A stretch of 64,000 nt of DNA, from NCBI RefSeq assembly GCF_964275005.1, contig NC_092701.1:32693919-32757918 (forward strand), read 5' to 3'. Position 1 is the first letter of the stretch, and each line of letters begins with the position of its first letter. Under the pieces are notes generated by a model. It searched no databases and was not told the origin of the DNA. It worked only from the letters and a program-made list of their open reading frames with translations. A program made the translations under genes and the position numbers. The stretch comes from Diadema setosum. Lineage: Eukaryota; Echinodermata; Echinoidea; Diadematoida; Diadematidae. Of this stretch, positions 34,545 to 45,592 are shown one piece after another.

Positions 34545-35768
34545 TGTCCCCGCCGGAAGTAGCATTTAGTAGCAAAATGTACAATATAGGTAAAAAGATC
34601 AAGGACAAAGGTCAAAGAAGTCAAAGGTCAAAATTCTATGTAGAAGTTTTGAAACCCTCACCTAGTGCCATCGCATAAAGCAAACGGAATCGAAATCGCG
34701 TTAGAAATAGCGAAGGAGTAGCATTTTGTAGGCAATGTAGCTGTAACATTTATCCAATTACACATACTGTCGTACATGCTTTGAATTGATTGTAAGCGCT
34801 TTGGGCCTTGCGGGAAAAGCGCACTATAAATAATAGTAATAATAATAATAATGTACAATGTAGGTCAAAAATCAAGGTCAAAGGTCAAAGAAGTCAAAGG
34901 TCAAAATTCTGTGTAGAAGTTTTGAAGCCCTCACCTAGTGCCATCACATAAAGCAAATGGAATCGAAATTGGGTTAGAAATGGCGAAGGAGTAGCATTTG
35001 ATAGCAAAATGTACAATACAGGTCAAAAATCAAGGTCAGAGGTAAAAAATCAAGGTCAGAGGTCAAAGAAGTCAAAGGTCAAAATTCTGTGTAGAAGTTT
35101 TGAAGAGCTCATCTAGTGCCATCACTTAAAGCAAACGGAATTGAAATCGGGTTACAAATGGCGAAGGAGTAGCATTTTCTAGCAAAATGTACAATATAGG
35201 TCAAAAATCAAGGTCAAAGGTCAAAGAAGTCAAAGGTCAAAATTCTGTGTAGAAGTTTTGAAGCCCTAACCTAGTGCCATCACATAAAGCAAACGGAATC
35301 GAAATCGGGTTAGAAATGGCGAAGGAGTAGCATTTTGTAGGCAATGTACAATATAGGTCAAAAATCAAGGTCAAAGGTCAAAATTCTGTGTAGAAGTTTT
35401 GAAGCCCTCACCTAGTGTCATCATATAAAGCAAACGGAATCAAAATCTGGTTAGAAATGGCGAAGGAGTAGCATTTAACAAGCAAAATGTACAATATAGA
35501 GCAAAGGTCAAGGTCAAAGGTCACAACTGAAATTCTGTGTAGAAGTTTCAAAGCTCCCATGTAGTGCTATCATATAAAGCAAACAGAATCAAAATCGGGT
35601 TAGAAATTGCGAAGTAGTAGCATTTTGAACATTTTGATCACACACGGACGCACAGACGGACGGACGGACGGACAGACGGACGGACGCACAGACGGACGGA
35701 CACACAGACACACACACGTACGGAGCCCGTTTCATAGTCCCCTGCTCGAACTCGTTCGGCGGGGACAA
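34545..35768. mobile_element. transposon-like unit with internal tandem repeat array
   Basis: The ends are inverted: TGTCCCCGCCGGAAG near 34544 and TTCGGCGGGGACA near 35768. Inside are six copies of a roughly 140-180 bp repeat starting at ATGTACAAT(A/G)TAGG (about 34577, 34853, 35009, 35188, 35346, 35487). Each contains TCAAGGTCAAAGGTCAAAG-type sequence, AATTCTGTGTAGAAGTTTTG, CTAGTGCCATCA and AAATGGCGAAGGAGTAGC. After the last copy comes an ACGG/ACGC simple repeat (about 35640-35715). No frame. It resembles non-autonomous elements that carry satellite arrays. Confidence 0.75.
34722..34851 (+). mobile_element. short retroelement 3' tail inserted in the array
   Basis: The array copy that should read GTAGGCAATGTACAATATAGG (as at 35338) is interrupted. 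Between the two halves lies GTAAGCGCTTTGGGCC, then AAAGCGCACTATAAATAAT and a short AAT repeat tail. That ending is a common 3' tail of LINE and SINE elements. About 125 bp is inserted, with AATGTA on both sides as a probable target duplication. Confidence 0.65.
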
Positions 35769-37714
35769 TGACAATAAGATCCATTTACAAAGTCAGTGAA
35801 ACTAACGATAAAAAGCAAATAAAAAGTGAGTTATTGGATATTCAAATTGGTCGTGTGATAGCGAATTATTGATTGTCATAATAGCCTTTGAGCAGCAACA
35901 CATCTTGGGATTTTTTTTTTCATGGGATAACAATTTCACATTAACGACATTTTGAAAAACTTCTTTTTTTTCCTGAAATTTGAAAGAGAAATGACAAACA
36001 AATGACAAACATTTGTAAATATGACCCTGCGTCAGGAAACCAACAAATAGTCGCCAAACATTTTTGATTCCGAAAGAGCTAAGACTCTCAGCTTTGAAAT
36101 GATGTATAACGCAATCAAAATGGACTCTTCTAACCTATCTAAATATTGGGAAGAAAACACTCGTGAAAAGTATGAACTGAGAAAAGAGGCCCTGAAGTAC
36201 AGGGTCCATACATGTATACTGAAGTGGCACTAACTGTGCGATGAATGGGAAAACAAACAGGATGTAAACCCCCGCAGCAACAACGATGAAGAAATTATAA
36301 ACTAAGGTTAATTTAGCGTGCTCTATTAACACATTCGGTCCATGATTAATGTCAACTTTCAAAGCAGTGACACTATCCTGTCAAAAGTTGTTAGAGTTGA
36401 AAGTGAGGAGTGCGTAAAGGTTCTTAAGGAAATGAAAAGGAACCTCCAATCACACTTTAAACTGTGCCAAAAAAGGTAGTAGAAAACTGCCTAAAACACA
36501 CTTTTCCATTCGTTTTATGATCCCACACTCAAGAATGTTGTAGAAAAAGAATAGCTCTTTCAGGAAAAATGTAAAACTCAACATCAACTTGGTTGACCCA
36601 TTTCACCTTTTTTTCACTCTTCACATAAAATCAAATGGTGCGGCTTTTTGTTGGTTTTGTGATGCACGGCCACAGTTTGTATAGATTGATGTAGCGCATT
36701 CGTCCGAGTGTTAGTCGTAACCCGAGCAACTCTCATACGTCGTGTATGCGGAAGTGTCATTCCTATAGCTTTCACTCCTACCAAGATTTCTTAATTTGAA
36801 ACAGCACTGGAATAGTGTTTCAAATTATGTATTCTTGCCGTGTGAATGAAAACTGGAATCGATGAGGGTGATTTGAAACTTAATTGTGTTTCAACTGACG
36901 GTCCGGAGGTGTTTTTCAATCACGTTTTGACAAAATTAAGGATCGAAACGATCGTGTGAACATTCCAATCGTGTTTTCATGGTTTTGTGGGGCGGAGATT
37001 ACTTCCAGCCAATCCCGCAGAAAGAAGGTTCAAGATTGATATAAAAGCTGCCGAAACAAGAAAATAAGATTGTGTGCGCTTGAGGTGCAACATCCGTCTG
37101 TGAAGATGGTTTTTTCAAGGAAAACAGGAGGGGGCATCTAATTGAACGTATGTATTCTTTAAATGTCATCAGTAAACCCGCATATAGAATTATTGTTATT
37201 TCATAATGATGATTTTATTTTCCTTCAGGTTTGAAATGCAACTTCTGGGGTTTGTAGTGAGACCCAAATAGCATTTCAAACCCTTTGGATGTAACAATGT
37301 CCTCTCTCAAAGTCATCGGTATGATGATATCTCATTCGTGTTCATTTTTTTTTTTTTTTAATGGGAAAATGGCTTCGGTCATCTTAGAAAGTTGGTCATT
37401 TTGTTTTTTACAGACCTATGAAAGTGTAATCTCGATTATTGAATCAAATTTCCTGATCCAAACGAGCAGCGCTCTTAAATAAATTTACTCCACTCCACTG
37501 AGGTACAGTTTATTTTGGTCAATTGGTAGGAGCAATGTGTTACCCCGCATCTTCTCCTTAAAAAAAAAATGTATATATAGTATTATGTGTATGTATGTAA
37601 ACCACAAAATTGTCAGGATCAGAAGAAAACACATACATGACATATATGTTATCATGAAATTTCCCTAAAAAGTTCAAAAATAATGCTAATTTTGGAACCG
37701 TCGACTGGTGATTG
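35769..37714. other. intergenic with a fragment shared with the 53.6 kb element
   Basis: 36790-37060 carries TTAATTTGAAACAGCAC, ACGGTCCGGAGGTGTTTTT and TGTGGGGCGGAG, which recur at 53700-55100, plus GATATAAAAGCTGCC near 37039. Two short plus-strand frames at 36097-36234 and 36341-36479 have coding-like composition (KYWEENTREKYELRKEALKY; VVRVESEECVKVLKEMKRN). They have no recognisable domain or splice sites and may be remnants of something larger. Confidence 0.4.
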
Positions 37715-38276
37715 TTTAAAGGACAGGTCTCCCTTCATATACATGTTGATCGAGTGAATGCAGTAATATTAGTAAAGCACATCAGTGAAAGTTTGGGCAA
37801 AATCGGACAATCCGTTCAGCTGGATGAGAAGACTATAATGTACAGTGTATGATGTCACATGCGTACAACGATATAAGGAAAATATAAAGAGAATTTCACA
37901 AAATTTTGTTCTTTGAAAAAAAGTGCACATTTCCTCGCCTTGTTACTAATGTATGTTAATGGTAATAATATAATTCCCCATGTCTTCTGAAAGAGGCAAG
38001 TCAAGTGTTTTTTTTTTTTATTACGCGAGAAAATTGAAATTATGTTGATTTTTGAAAACACTTTCTTTATAATATTATGGTTCTACAGATATGACATCAC
38101 AAGCTGTAGTAGTCTTCTCATCCAGCAGTGACTGAGTAGAAACTTCAAAAATTCATAATTTTCAAGCGGCTTGTCCGATTTTCCTAAAACTCTTACTCAT
38201 TGTTTTCTACTAATATTGTATACTAATAATGTATTCACTCAATCCACATGTCTATGACGGTGAACTTGTCCTTTAA
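37715..38276. mobile_element. TTAAAGGACAAG-family palindromic element, complete
   Basis: TTTAAAGGACAGGTCTCCC at the left and GGTGAACTTGTCCTTTAA at the right. It shares ACATCAGTGAAAGTTTG, AATCGGACAATCCGTTCA, TAGTCTTCTCATCCAGCAG and the arm structure with 15697-16286. Non-coding. Confidence 0.8.
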
Positions 38277-38975
38277 TGTTTTAATCGACGTGTATATGGA
38301 AACAATTTATCATACACCCTGCATAATTATGTTATTATGACTCTACTAGAACAAGAAGTACCCATTAACAGGAAGTACCCATCAAATTCTTTAAATTTGC
38401 TGGTATGTAATCATATCAAACCGCTCATGAATTCACTCAGTCGGCAGCAATGCTGTCTGTCTTCTGTATAATAAAAACGATAACAACAAATAAAAAGATG
38501 AAACCATGGAAGAATTTGTGCAACCCCTCAAGTAATTATTGTTCTGAAGGAACGATGGATGACATCTGAAGACTGGATGAAGACGAGCGTTCCCGCTCTA
38601 CGTTTGTCAAGACAATGAAGTATAGGGATTCGTCCGATCTGCGTCAGCTCTTGCCAATTAAGAATGTTGGAGTGTACCACCGCTCTGCGCGTCGACATGT
38701 ATGACTTCATTTGACCCTGTTTGATGAAGGTGAGGCACAAACCATACATTCAGCTTGACAAAAACAGACAAACAGTTTTGCAGTTCATCTCCTCTTACCG
38801 AACCCACGTCCGTCTCCCTTGCCACGCCAATTTCACCGGCGAGTAATTATGTTCAAAATTTTGACCCTAAAAAAATTCTGTTTAGGTAAAACACGCCATT
38901 ACAAAATGTTCGGATAACGAACATCATCCAAACTCGTAATTCCTAACTTCCCATGACAAGTGCATCCTACCACTG
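38277..38975. other. intergenic with ambiguous open segment
   Basis: Between 38569 and 38740 both strands are open over about 45-60 codons with balanced composition. The plus reading includes DEDERSRSTFVKTMKYRDSS and the minus reading NWQELTQIGRIPILHCLDK. A plus-strand GAAG/GTGAGG donor near 38731 and a minus-strand TTCATCAAACAG acceptor near 38720 also conflict. It may be an exon, but strand and frame cannot be decided. Confidence 0.3.
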
Positions 38976-40451
38976 ATGGTTCGAGTACTCTTTAGTCGCC
39001 TCAAAGCTGAAACAATGCGTACCAACTCTGGTTGGCCGTCATTACGCACAAATAATCCGTCATCCCTCCCACACCTGCACACAAAGTTATCTCAAGATTT
39101 CACGTACATTTCCACGTTACACATTCAACCCACAGTGGAAGAAGTCACTGCATCTTTCGAAGAGTTACATCATGCAGTCATGCAAGCATTGGAGCAAAAC
39201 ATGCAAAACGGCGGGAGTTTCTCGTGAGTATCCCACCGTCTTTCTTTACAACAATAATCGTCATTATTGCATTTAGAAGGCTTCTCGTCACACGGAGGAG
39301 CTGCACAATATCATCTATAATAGCAAGGATCAGGGTAGTACAGTGGTGGAGTATCAGTGTCTGCTGCCGCTGGAGTTGAGAGTGATCCACGGAAAATAAA
39401 ACCAATTAGTATCGTTATATATATCAATATATGAAACATAGATGCAAAATATGTTGCGCCAACCTTTAAAAATTCATGATGAAGGCCTACAGGGCAGAAA
39501 ACTTGAATTGAATATCACCATGGAAACAAAAAGCAGAATCTACGTCTGGACCTGTGGAATACTATTTATGATATAAATATATATCTGTCTCTCTCTCTCT
39601 CTGTGCGTGCGTGTGTGTGTGTGTGTGTGTGTGCGTGTGTGTGTGTGTGTGTGTATGTGTTGATCGATGCTTGGGATGAATTTAATTCCACTTCTAGATC
39701 TATTCACATAATTGCAATTCCTTCGTTTTTAAATTCATCTGTAAGACTTTTAAGAGAGAGACAACATTTGTTTCTTTTTTTACAAACTCTTGGAAATAAG
39801 TGTTCTTACCGCATGTTATATTTGATAAAGTAGTAACTTACATCGCTAATGTATACTGTAAAAATATAGGTAGAAGAAATCAGCTTGATTTTGTCTCCTC
39901 TTTGCGGTTTGGCGAATTCTTGAACATGTTAGATATGGGACATTCGTAATCATAACTTGAAGAATATTCATTGTAATGTGACAAGTGATGTATCACATTT
40001 TTTGTCCTATCTTGTGAAGGACCTTACTTTGAAATGTTTAAAAACGGCGTTAAACCGGTTTTGTAACATTCAACATCGTATATGTCCCCCCCCCCCCCCT
40101 CTCTCTCTCTCTCTGTATCGTGTGTTTTATTTTTTATTGTAACTTTCCTCTTGTTTTGATTTGTTCAGTGTGCGGGGGTTTGGCAGTTTATTTGCGCGTT
40201 TTGCCGAAATATCGAAACAAATATTTTGCAAATCGAAAAAGGCGTTGGCACGGCACTCGAAGGCCATTCGGCCAAATACGAAAAGAGCTCATCGCAACGA
40301 GATCGCCGCATTCAATTTACTTAATTGTGCTCCGTTGTCCTTCCACAGCCCCCTGGTCACCTCTGATGAGGATTTCTCTCGAAAATTCACACACGGAGGG
40401 AAACACAAGACGATTTGCCGGGAGGAAACTCTATACGATGGCGCTATTTAA
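38976..40451 (+). CDS. candidate two-exon gene, function unknown
   Basis: Exon 1 (38976-39223) ends TTTCTC/GTGAGT, and exon 2 begins at 40169 after a strong pyrimidine tract ending TTTGTTCAG. The junction is phase 2 on both sides (TC + T = Ser), giving ...NGGSFS-VRGFGSLFARF... and an uninterrupted frame to a stop at 40451, 176 aa in all. The intron is 945 bp. Supporting points are the phase match, the good acceptor and the balanced composition of the exon 1 segment DFTYISTLHIQPTVEEVTAS. Against it: no recognised domain, a competing open frame across exon 2, an uncertain start (a TTCCCATGACAAG acceptor near 38960 could extend it), and no close polyadenylation hexamer. Treat as a prediction. 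Confidence 0.35.
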
Positions 40452-41870
40452 TGACAAACTTGATCTCCAGTCCCATACAGAGAACATTTTAATAGACTTT
40501 GACAATGTGTACGTGCAGCATCGCATGAAATATATTTTCTATCCTTCGTCTTTTAGGGAGAATTCTCTTAGGGTGTAAAGCGCATGAAAGGAACACCAGT
40601 TGTGAGCTTCGAAATTTAAAAAGTAGAAACAATAGATAAAGGAGATGAATGAAAATTTGACAAATTTGACCCGACGAGTGGATTAAGGTCAGTAGATCAT
40701 TCAACATGACATTGGATGTATAAAGAAAAAGATTCGAGATTTCTTCTTCTTCTTCCTCTTCCTCTTCCTCTTCTTCTATTATTATTTCCTTCTGCCTGCT
40801 TTTTATCATAATTCTATTCCCTTTACAGCGCACAAAGATGTCGTACGGACTGGTGATGTTCCTCATTCCGAAGGTTCGTTAATCAGAAAATAAGATAAAT
40901 TATGTATGTAAAGCACAAGCATGCACTGAATAGTCGGTTTTTTTTTTTTCTCTCTCTCTCTCTCTCTCAGTTTAAGGTGTGTACGAAGCGCTTTCACAAC
41001 GGGTTGAAAATATACAGCATTTCAGTAACTTATATATCGTGTTTGGATAACTTATGCAAACGAATGCTAAACATGTTGCCGGCGTTCATCTCTTATGACT
41101 AATGACAGTCTAACTTATTGAAAGCGCGCGACAAAGTATCGTCAACTATTACGTGTCATGCATAAGTCTATGAAAAGACTGCCGTTATTAAAATAAAAGT
41201 GATTAAAACCGTAACCGCACTGGACATTGCAGTACCAATTCACATTGCTCACCTTCCCATTCATACTGGCTGAAATGCGACAATTTTACAAAATATTGGT
41301 ATGTCAATGTACACACAGGCATACAATACTATACAACGGTGCAACGGAAATATGAGCATATATGTATAGTATGAACTGTGTGATTTTATATTTTGTTTTG
41401 TCTTTGCGGATGAATGAATACTATATAGGTGCACATGGGTTGATATCTGCACATGCACTAATGTATCAGCAAGAACAAACAGAAACAATGATTGAAAATG
41501 TTATATTTTCCTATTTTTGTCTTTGAAGTCGATGCATCTTTTGTTGACAGCTCAATCTTCCCAATATATATACAATCAACCGACAATCAAACCATTATTA
41601 TGTTCATCCTGGCCAAGGTTGCCGTGTTGACATTTTGTGACTAATTGGCTAAAGAATGTCTTGGATTCACACACTCACAAACAATGAGCAATAAACATCC
41701 TGGTGTGAATGGAGATCTTTGTCACCCCTGTGTTATCATTTTTATCTAGACATATTTGAATGAGATCTGATTTGCGCTGATATCTGATTCCATCGAAGCA
41801 AAGTCGAAATGAGTTATATCTAGGCTGAGTTCTTTCACAAAGGATGGCGGAAATAGAACTTAACGCAGAC
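40452..41870. other. intergenic, simple repeats
   Basis: CTT-type repeat at about 40741-40776; a T-run then CT repeat at about 40938-40969; an ATTCCGAAGGTTCGTTAATC fragment at about 40866-40886 matching the 12.1 kb repeat. No gene. Confidence 0.5.
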
Positions 41871-42234
41871 TTTAAAGGGATCGTATAGTTTTGGGTGAGA
41901 CCTGATTTCAGGTTTCTAATATTTTTTGGTGAGATAATGAGAACCTCATGAAATATGAAAGAGCATGTAATTCCATGAGGAATAGTTGAAATGGCCGAGA
42001 TATCCAAAACAGAGCGATTCTAATAAAGTGTGGGACCCACCTTTTATTCCGATTGCTTTGTTTTACTTTGTTTTTGGATGTTTCAGTCACTCCAGACCCG
42101 ATTTTCATCAAATTAACTTTGAATTCATCTTAAAATGGTATGCTCTGTAATATGTCATAAGTGGTTTCTTTATATCTCGCAAAAAGTTGAAAGCCCAGTT
42201 CTAATCTCCACCAATACTGTACTATCCCTTTAAA
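41871..42234. mobile_element. TTTAAAGGGAT-family palindromic element C1
   Basis: Starts TTTAAAGGGATCGTATAG and ends TGTACTATCCCTTTAA. The interior has ATATGAAAGAGCATGTAATTCC and the mirrored TTTTTGGATGTTTCAG and GATTTTCATCAAA segments. It abuts the next element with no spacer. Confidence 0.75.
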
Positions 42235-42624
42235 GGGATGGTGCAGTTTTGGTGGAGATGGGGCTTGAATTTGTTTTGAGATGATTTTTTTTTTTTTAGC
42301 TAATGAAAAACCTCTTATAACATATGAAAAAGCATATAATACTACAAGGAATTTAAAGTTTATTTGATGAAAATCGGTTTTGAATGGCTGAGAGATCTAA
42401 AATAAGGTGGTCCTAATAAAACGTTGGATCCACCTTCTATTAGGTTTATTGTTCTACTTGTTTTTTGATATGTCAGCCATTTCAAAACCGATTTTCATCA
42501 AATAAACTTTAAATTCCTGTTAGAATTGTATTCTTTTTAATATTTTGTACGACGGTTTCTAAGTATCTCACAAAAAATTAAAAGCTGAATTCTCACCTCG
42601 GCCAATACTATACCATCCCTTTAA
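42229..42624. mobile_element. TTTAAAGGGAT-family palindromic element C2
   Basis: Begins in the same TTTAAAGGGATGG that ends C1 and finishes CTATACCATCCCTTTAA near 42624. GAAAATCGGTTTTGAATGGC on the left is mirrored by GCCATTTCAAAACCGATTTTC on the right. Closer to the 30.5 kb copy than to C1. Confidence 0.75.
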
Positions 42625-42674
42625 ACTCAAATTCGGTGGAATTAATCTGGAAAGTGAGATGACCACCTCCTTGA

Positions 42675-43019
42675 TTAAAGGGGATGGCTAGTAACTGATC
42701 AGTGGGAATCAGTGGGAATGCTGGGGGATGATTGTTGGGATTCATTTAAGAGTACATTATAACTGTGTGAAAATTATTTGCTTCAGAACGGTCTCATATT
42801 CAAGTAATGTGCAGTTTAATGCCCCGTCACTGTACAGGCATGCTAACCTGGAAACATTAAACTGCATATATCTTGAATATGAGACCATTCTGAAGCAAAT
42901 AATTTTCACACAACAATAGATATGTAATGTACTCTTATATGAATCCACAAGGATTGAAACAATCATCCCCCAGCATTCCCACTGATTCCCACTGATCAGG
43001 TACTAGCCATCCCCTTTAA
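42675..43019. mobile_element. palindromic element, GGGATGG/ACTGATCAGTGGG family, second copy
   Basis: TTAAAGGGGATGGCTAGTAAC at the left (42675) and GTACTAGCCATCCCCTTTAA at the right (43019). The arms mirror through CTGATCAGTGGGAATCAGTG and GAAAATTATTTGCTTCAGA. Matches 24506-24867 closely but keeps both TTAA-bearing ends. Confidence 0.8.
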
Positions 43020-43083
43020 GTGAATTTCGTCTGTCTGTGTAGAATCGGCAAAAGAATAGAGTACGTCACTCTTGCGCAAGTAT

Positions 43084-43463
43084 CTAAAGGAATCGTATAG
43101 TTTTCGTTGAGACCTAACTTCAGGTTTCTAACATTCTTTGGTGAGTTAACGAGAAACCTCTTATGAAATATGAAAGAGCATGTGATTCCAAAAGGAATTC
43201 ACCGTTTATTTGATGAAAATTGGTTCGGAAATTGCTGAGATATCCAAAACAGAGTGATCCTAACAAAAGGTGGGACCCAACTTTTATTACGATCTCTTTG
43301 TTTCATTTTGTTTTTAGATGTCTCAGCCATCCCAATACCGATTTTCATCAAATAAACTCTGAATTCCATTAGAATGATATGCTCTTTAGCCTCTTTACTA
43401 TTATATGAGTGATTTCTTGATATCTAGCAAAAAGTTAAAAACCCAATCCTCATCTCCACCAAC
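43084..43463. mobile_element. TTTAAAGGGAT-family palindromic element C3, right end lost
   Basis: CTAAAGGAATCGTATAGTTTT at the left matches C1 closely (GAGACCTAACTTCAGGTTTC; AATATGAAAGAGCATGTGATT). The right arm stops at CTCATCTCCACCAA without the terminal CCCTTTAA. Fourth element in a 1.6 kb cluster. Confidence 0.7.
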
Positions 43464-44199
43464 AAGGGAAATATCTCCTGAATCAGATTATCATAATGAC
43501 TTATCAAAAGATATTCGCGCCATTGAGAAATCGCGAGTTAAAACTGGTCAATTCACTTCACCGATTTTCGCCCCTGAACAGCCGTCTTTTTCGAGCCCTG
43601 AATTATGACGTCACGAAAGGCTCAAACCCTTTACGAGTGCCGCGGGACATTGAGGCCGTCATTCATGAAGCACGTATTTCCAGGCGAGTAGATGTAATAT
43701 CTGGCCTGTCTTTCTTCGCATCGGCTTTCTCGGCTGAGCCATTAAAACGTCCAATTCTTACCTCACATTGTGCGGAAAGACTTTGAGTTTGATGTGCAGG
43801 GTGAATTGAGTGATGGCAGTAACAGGACACTGAGCGCAACAGCGACGAAGTCGGGTAGGTAGTAGTCTAGCTTCTGGACTCTTTACTCGTAGGGGTGATT
43901 CAGTGTACGCGACAAGCCGTATGAGGGCGTGACACCCGAAGATTGCGATACGCCGAGAACTGCGATACCCGAGAACGCGTTGGGCGCGCAGTCTCTCGAT
44001 TATCGCAATCAGAAAATTTGCGCCCTCTCTTGGTCGCACCAAGGAAAAGGGGACGGAGCCCAGAACCGACTAGGTAGGTAGAGGAAGCAAGGGCAATGCG
44101 ATGACCGAGCTACGAGCACGGTGATTAGATTTGCTTGTTTTGCTTTTATGTTCATGTTGATATCTGCGGGCTTCACAGCTGCAGTGCGCATTGAACTGT
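43464..44199. other. GC-richer intergenic region
   Basis: Several overlapping frames on both strands, none convincing. CGCGAGTTAAAACTGG, CGACGAAGTCGGG and GATTGCGATACGCCGAG-like short motifs suggest old repeats. No identified element borders. Confidence 0.35.
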
Positions 44200-44236
44200 T
44201 ATGCGTTTACACCGGGCACGCGACGGGCGGCGCCGG

Positions 44237-44272
<36 letters not shown>

Positions 44273-44520
44273 ACTATGGTGCGCGAAAAGGAACCATGTC
44301 TGGTTCTGTAACAATATCACTTCCATGCTAATAATTTTGTTACAAATTTAAACGTCTACAGGTGATTGATTGTTGATGTTGATTCCGACATAAGAATAAC
44401 ATTTTGGGTGATTTTGTGCCGAAATACTTTTCTTAACAGAACCAGACATGATTCCCTATGGCGCACTATAGCAAAAATCATGACGATTGCCCTTACCGTG
44501 CTCGGTGTAAACGCGCTCTC
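44200..44520. mobile_element. foldback element with GCGTTTACACCG ends
   Basis: GCGTTTACACCGGGCACGCG at the left is mirrored by CGTGCTCGGTGTAAACGCG at the right. Inner arms: ACCATGTCTGGTTCTG against CAGAACCAGACATG, and GCTACTATGGTGCGC against GCGCACTATAGC. A poly-T run of about 30 lies at 44242-44270. Non-coding. Confidence 0.7.
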
Positions 44521-45247
44521 ACTACCATCTCTCATGTAGGCCTACGTGTAGTACACGTACGAGCAGCTATAAAGTGTAGGGTTATGAGCGAGCACATACC
44601 TTACTACCAGCAGCTAGCCCATAAAGCTAGTTCAGTGGATGCATTCTAGCTGGCCGCCGATCGCCCGCCAGCAGCAATTACTTAGTACAGTACTAGTAAG
44701 CTAGCAGCAGAAGCCGTTTAGGACACAAGGTGTGTTTTAGACGCAGGGCCCACGTCTCACAAAAGTATCGGAAGATTCGGAACTGTTTACTCTAGAACTC
44801 TGCAGTAGGTAGACCTCGATTGACTGAGAGATCGGTCTGCACTTGGTCGTCGGGGATATGGTCCGCGGAGACTGCGTCTGGCTTCACGGATCCCCGAGGA
44901 GAGCGATAACATCAAAAAATAAAAATAGATTTTAAAAAAAACTAGACTCCTCCGGACAGAAGGATCTTTCTGTCTAGTAGACTTCTAGACCTCTAAAGTC
45001 TAATTTAAATCTCCATACAGACACACTTTTACGGACTAGAGCCAAACCCAAGGTAAGTTATCCATATCTGGGATCCGGATCTGATCTGTTAGCTAAAATC
45101 CTGAAATTTTCACGGTTCATGATCAGAGGGTGTCTTAGGAGCACTTTTTTTAGGACTCTAGGAGTAGGACTAATGTTAGTATAGATCTCTAACGGTGGTA
45201 GCTTTATCTAAAGATGTAACATGTTATTGTTAGATCTACAGACGAAG
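44521..45247 (+). other. possible promoter and non-coding exon
   Basis: The sequence from about 44700 to 45052 is GC-richer and ends CCAAACCCAAG/GTAAGT, a consensus 5' splice site at 45053. A matching 3' splice site (TGTTAGATCTACAG) ends at 45241, giving a 189 bp intron. This could be the leader of the small frame at 45248; the evidence is splice signals only. Confidence 0.25.
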
Positions 45248-45370
45248 ATGGATGTGCAAAATTTCAAGGGAATTACCAGCCCGACCGCGCCCGACCAGAC
45301 GCCGTCCCGTCGTGTTAGCAGGTACCGACTGTTCGAGAGTCAAGACTATAAGGCACAAAAGCAAAAGTAA
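45248..45370 (+). CDS. candidate short coding exon
   Basis: Directly after the proposed 3' splice site comes ACGAAGATGG, a good start context. The frame reads MDVQNFKGITSPTAPDQTPS and continues to a stop at 45370 (40 aa). A possible donor (AGCAG/GTACCG at about 45322) could continue it into an exon I cannot find before the tandem duplication begins. No family recognised. It may be a broken or partial gene, or chance. Confidence 0.2.
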   Translation: MDVQNFKGITSPTAPDQTPSRRVSRYRLFESQDYKAQKQK

Positions 45371-45592
45371 AAAGTCTAAAAAGACAGCTGTATTCTTATT
45401 TCTAAGCAAGATAGATTTAATAAGTAAAAATCTACGAAAATTATATGTAACAAAGTTCACGTACCTCCTTTTTTAAGATACCTCGCTGAAATGTGCCTGC
45501 GGATCATGCAGTATTCACGCTTTGAACCACGGCGCTATGTACTGTAGCAACAGCGCATCAGCGAGCGCAGGGCCGGCTCGTTCGTTCCTTGC

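Noticed and set aside
34577-35640. CRISPR array
   Set aside because: Repeats are long (140-180 bp), diverged and without unique spacers, and the setting is animal genomic DNA.
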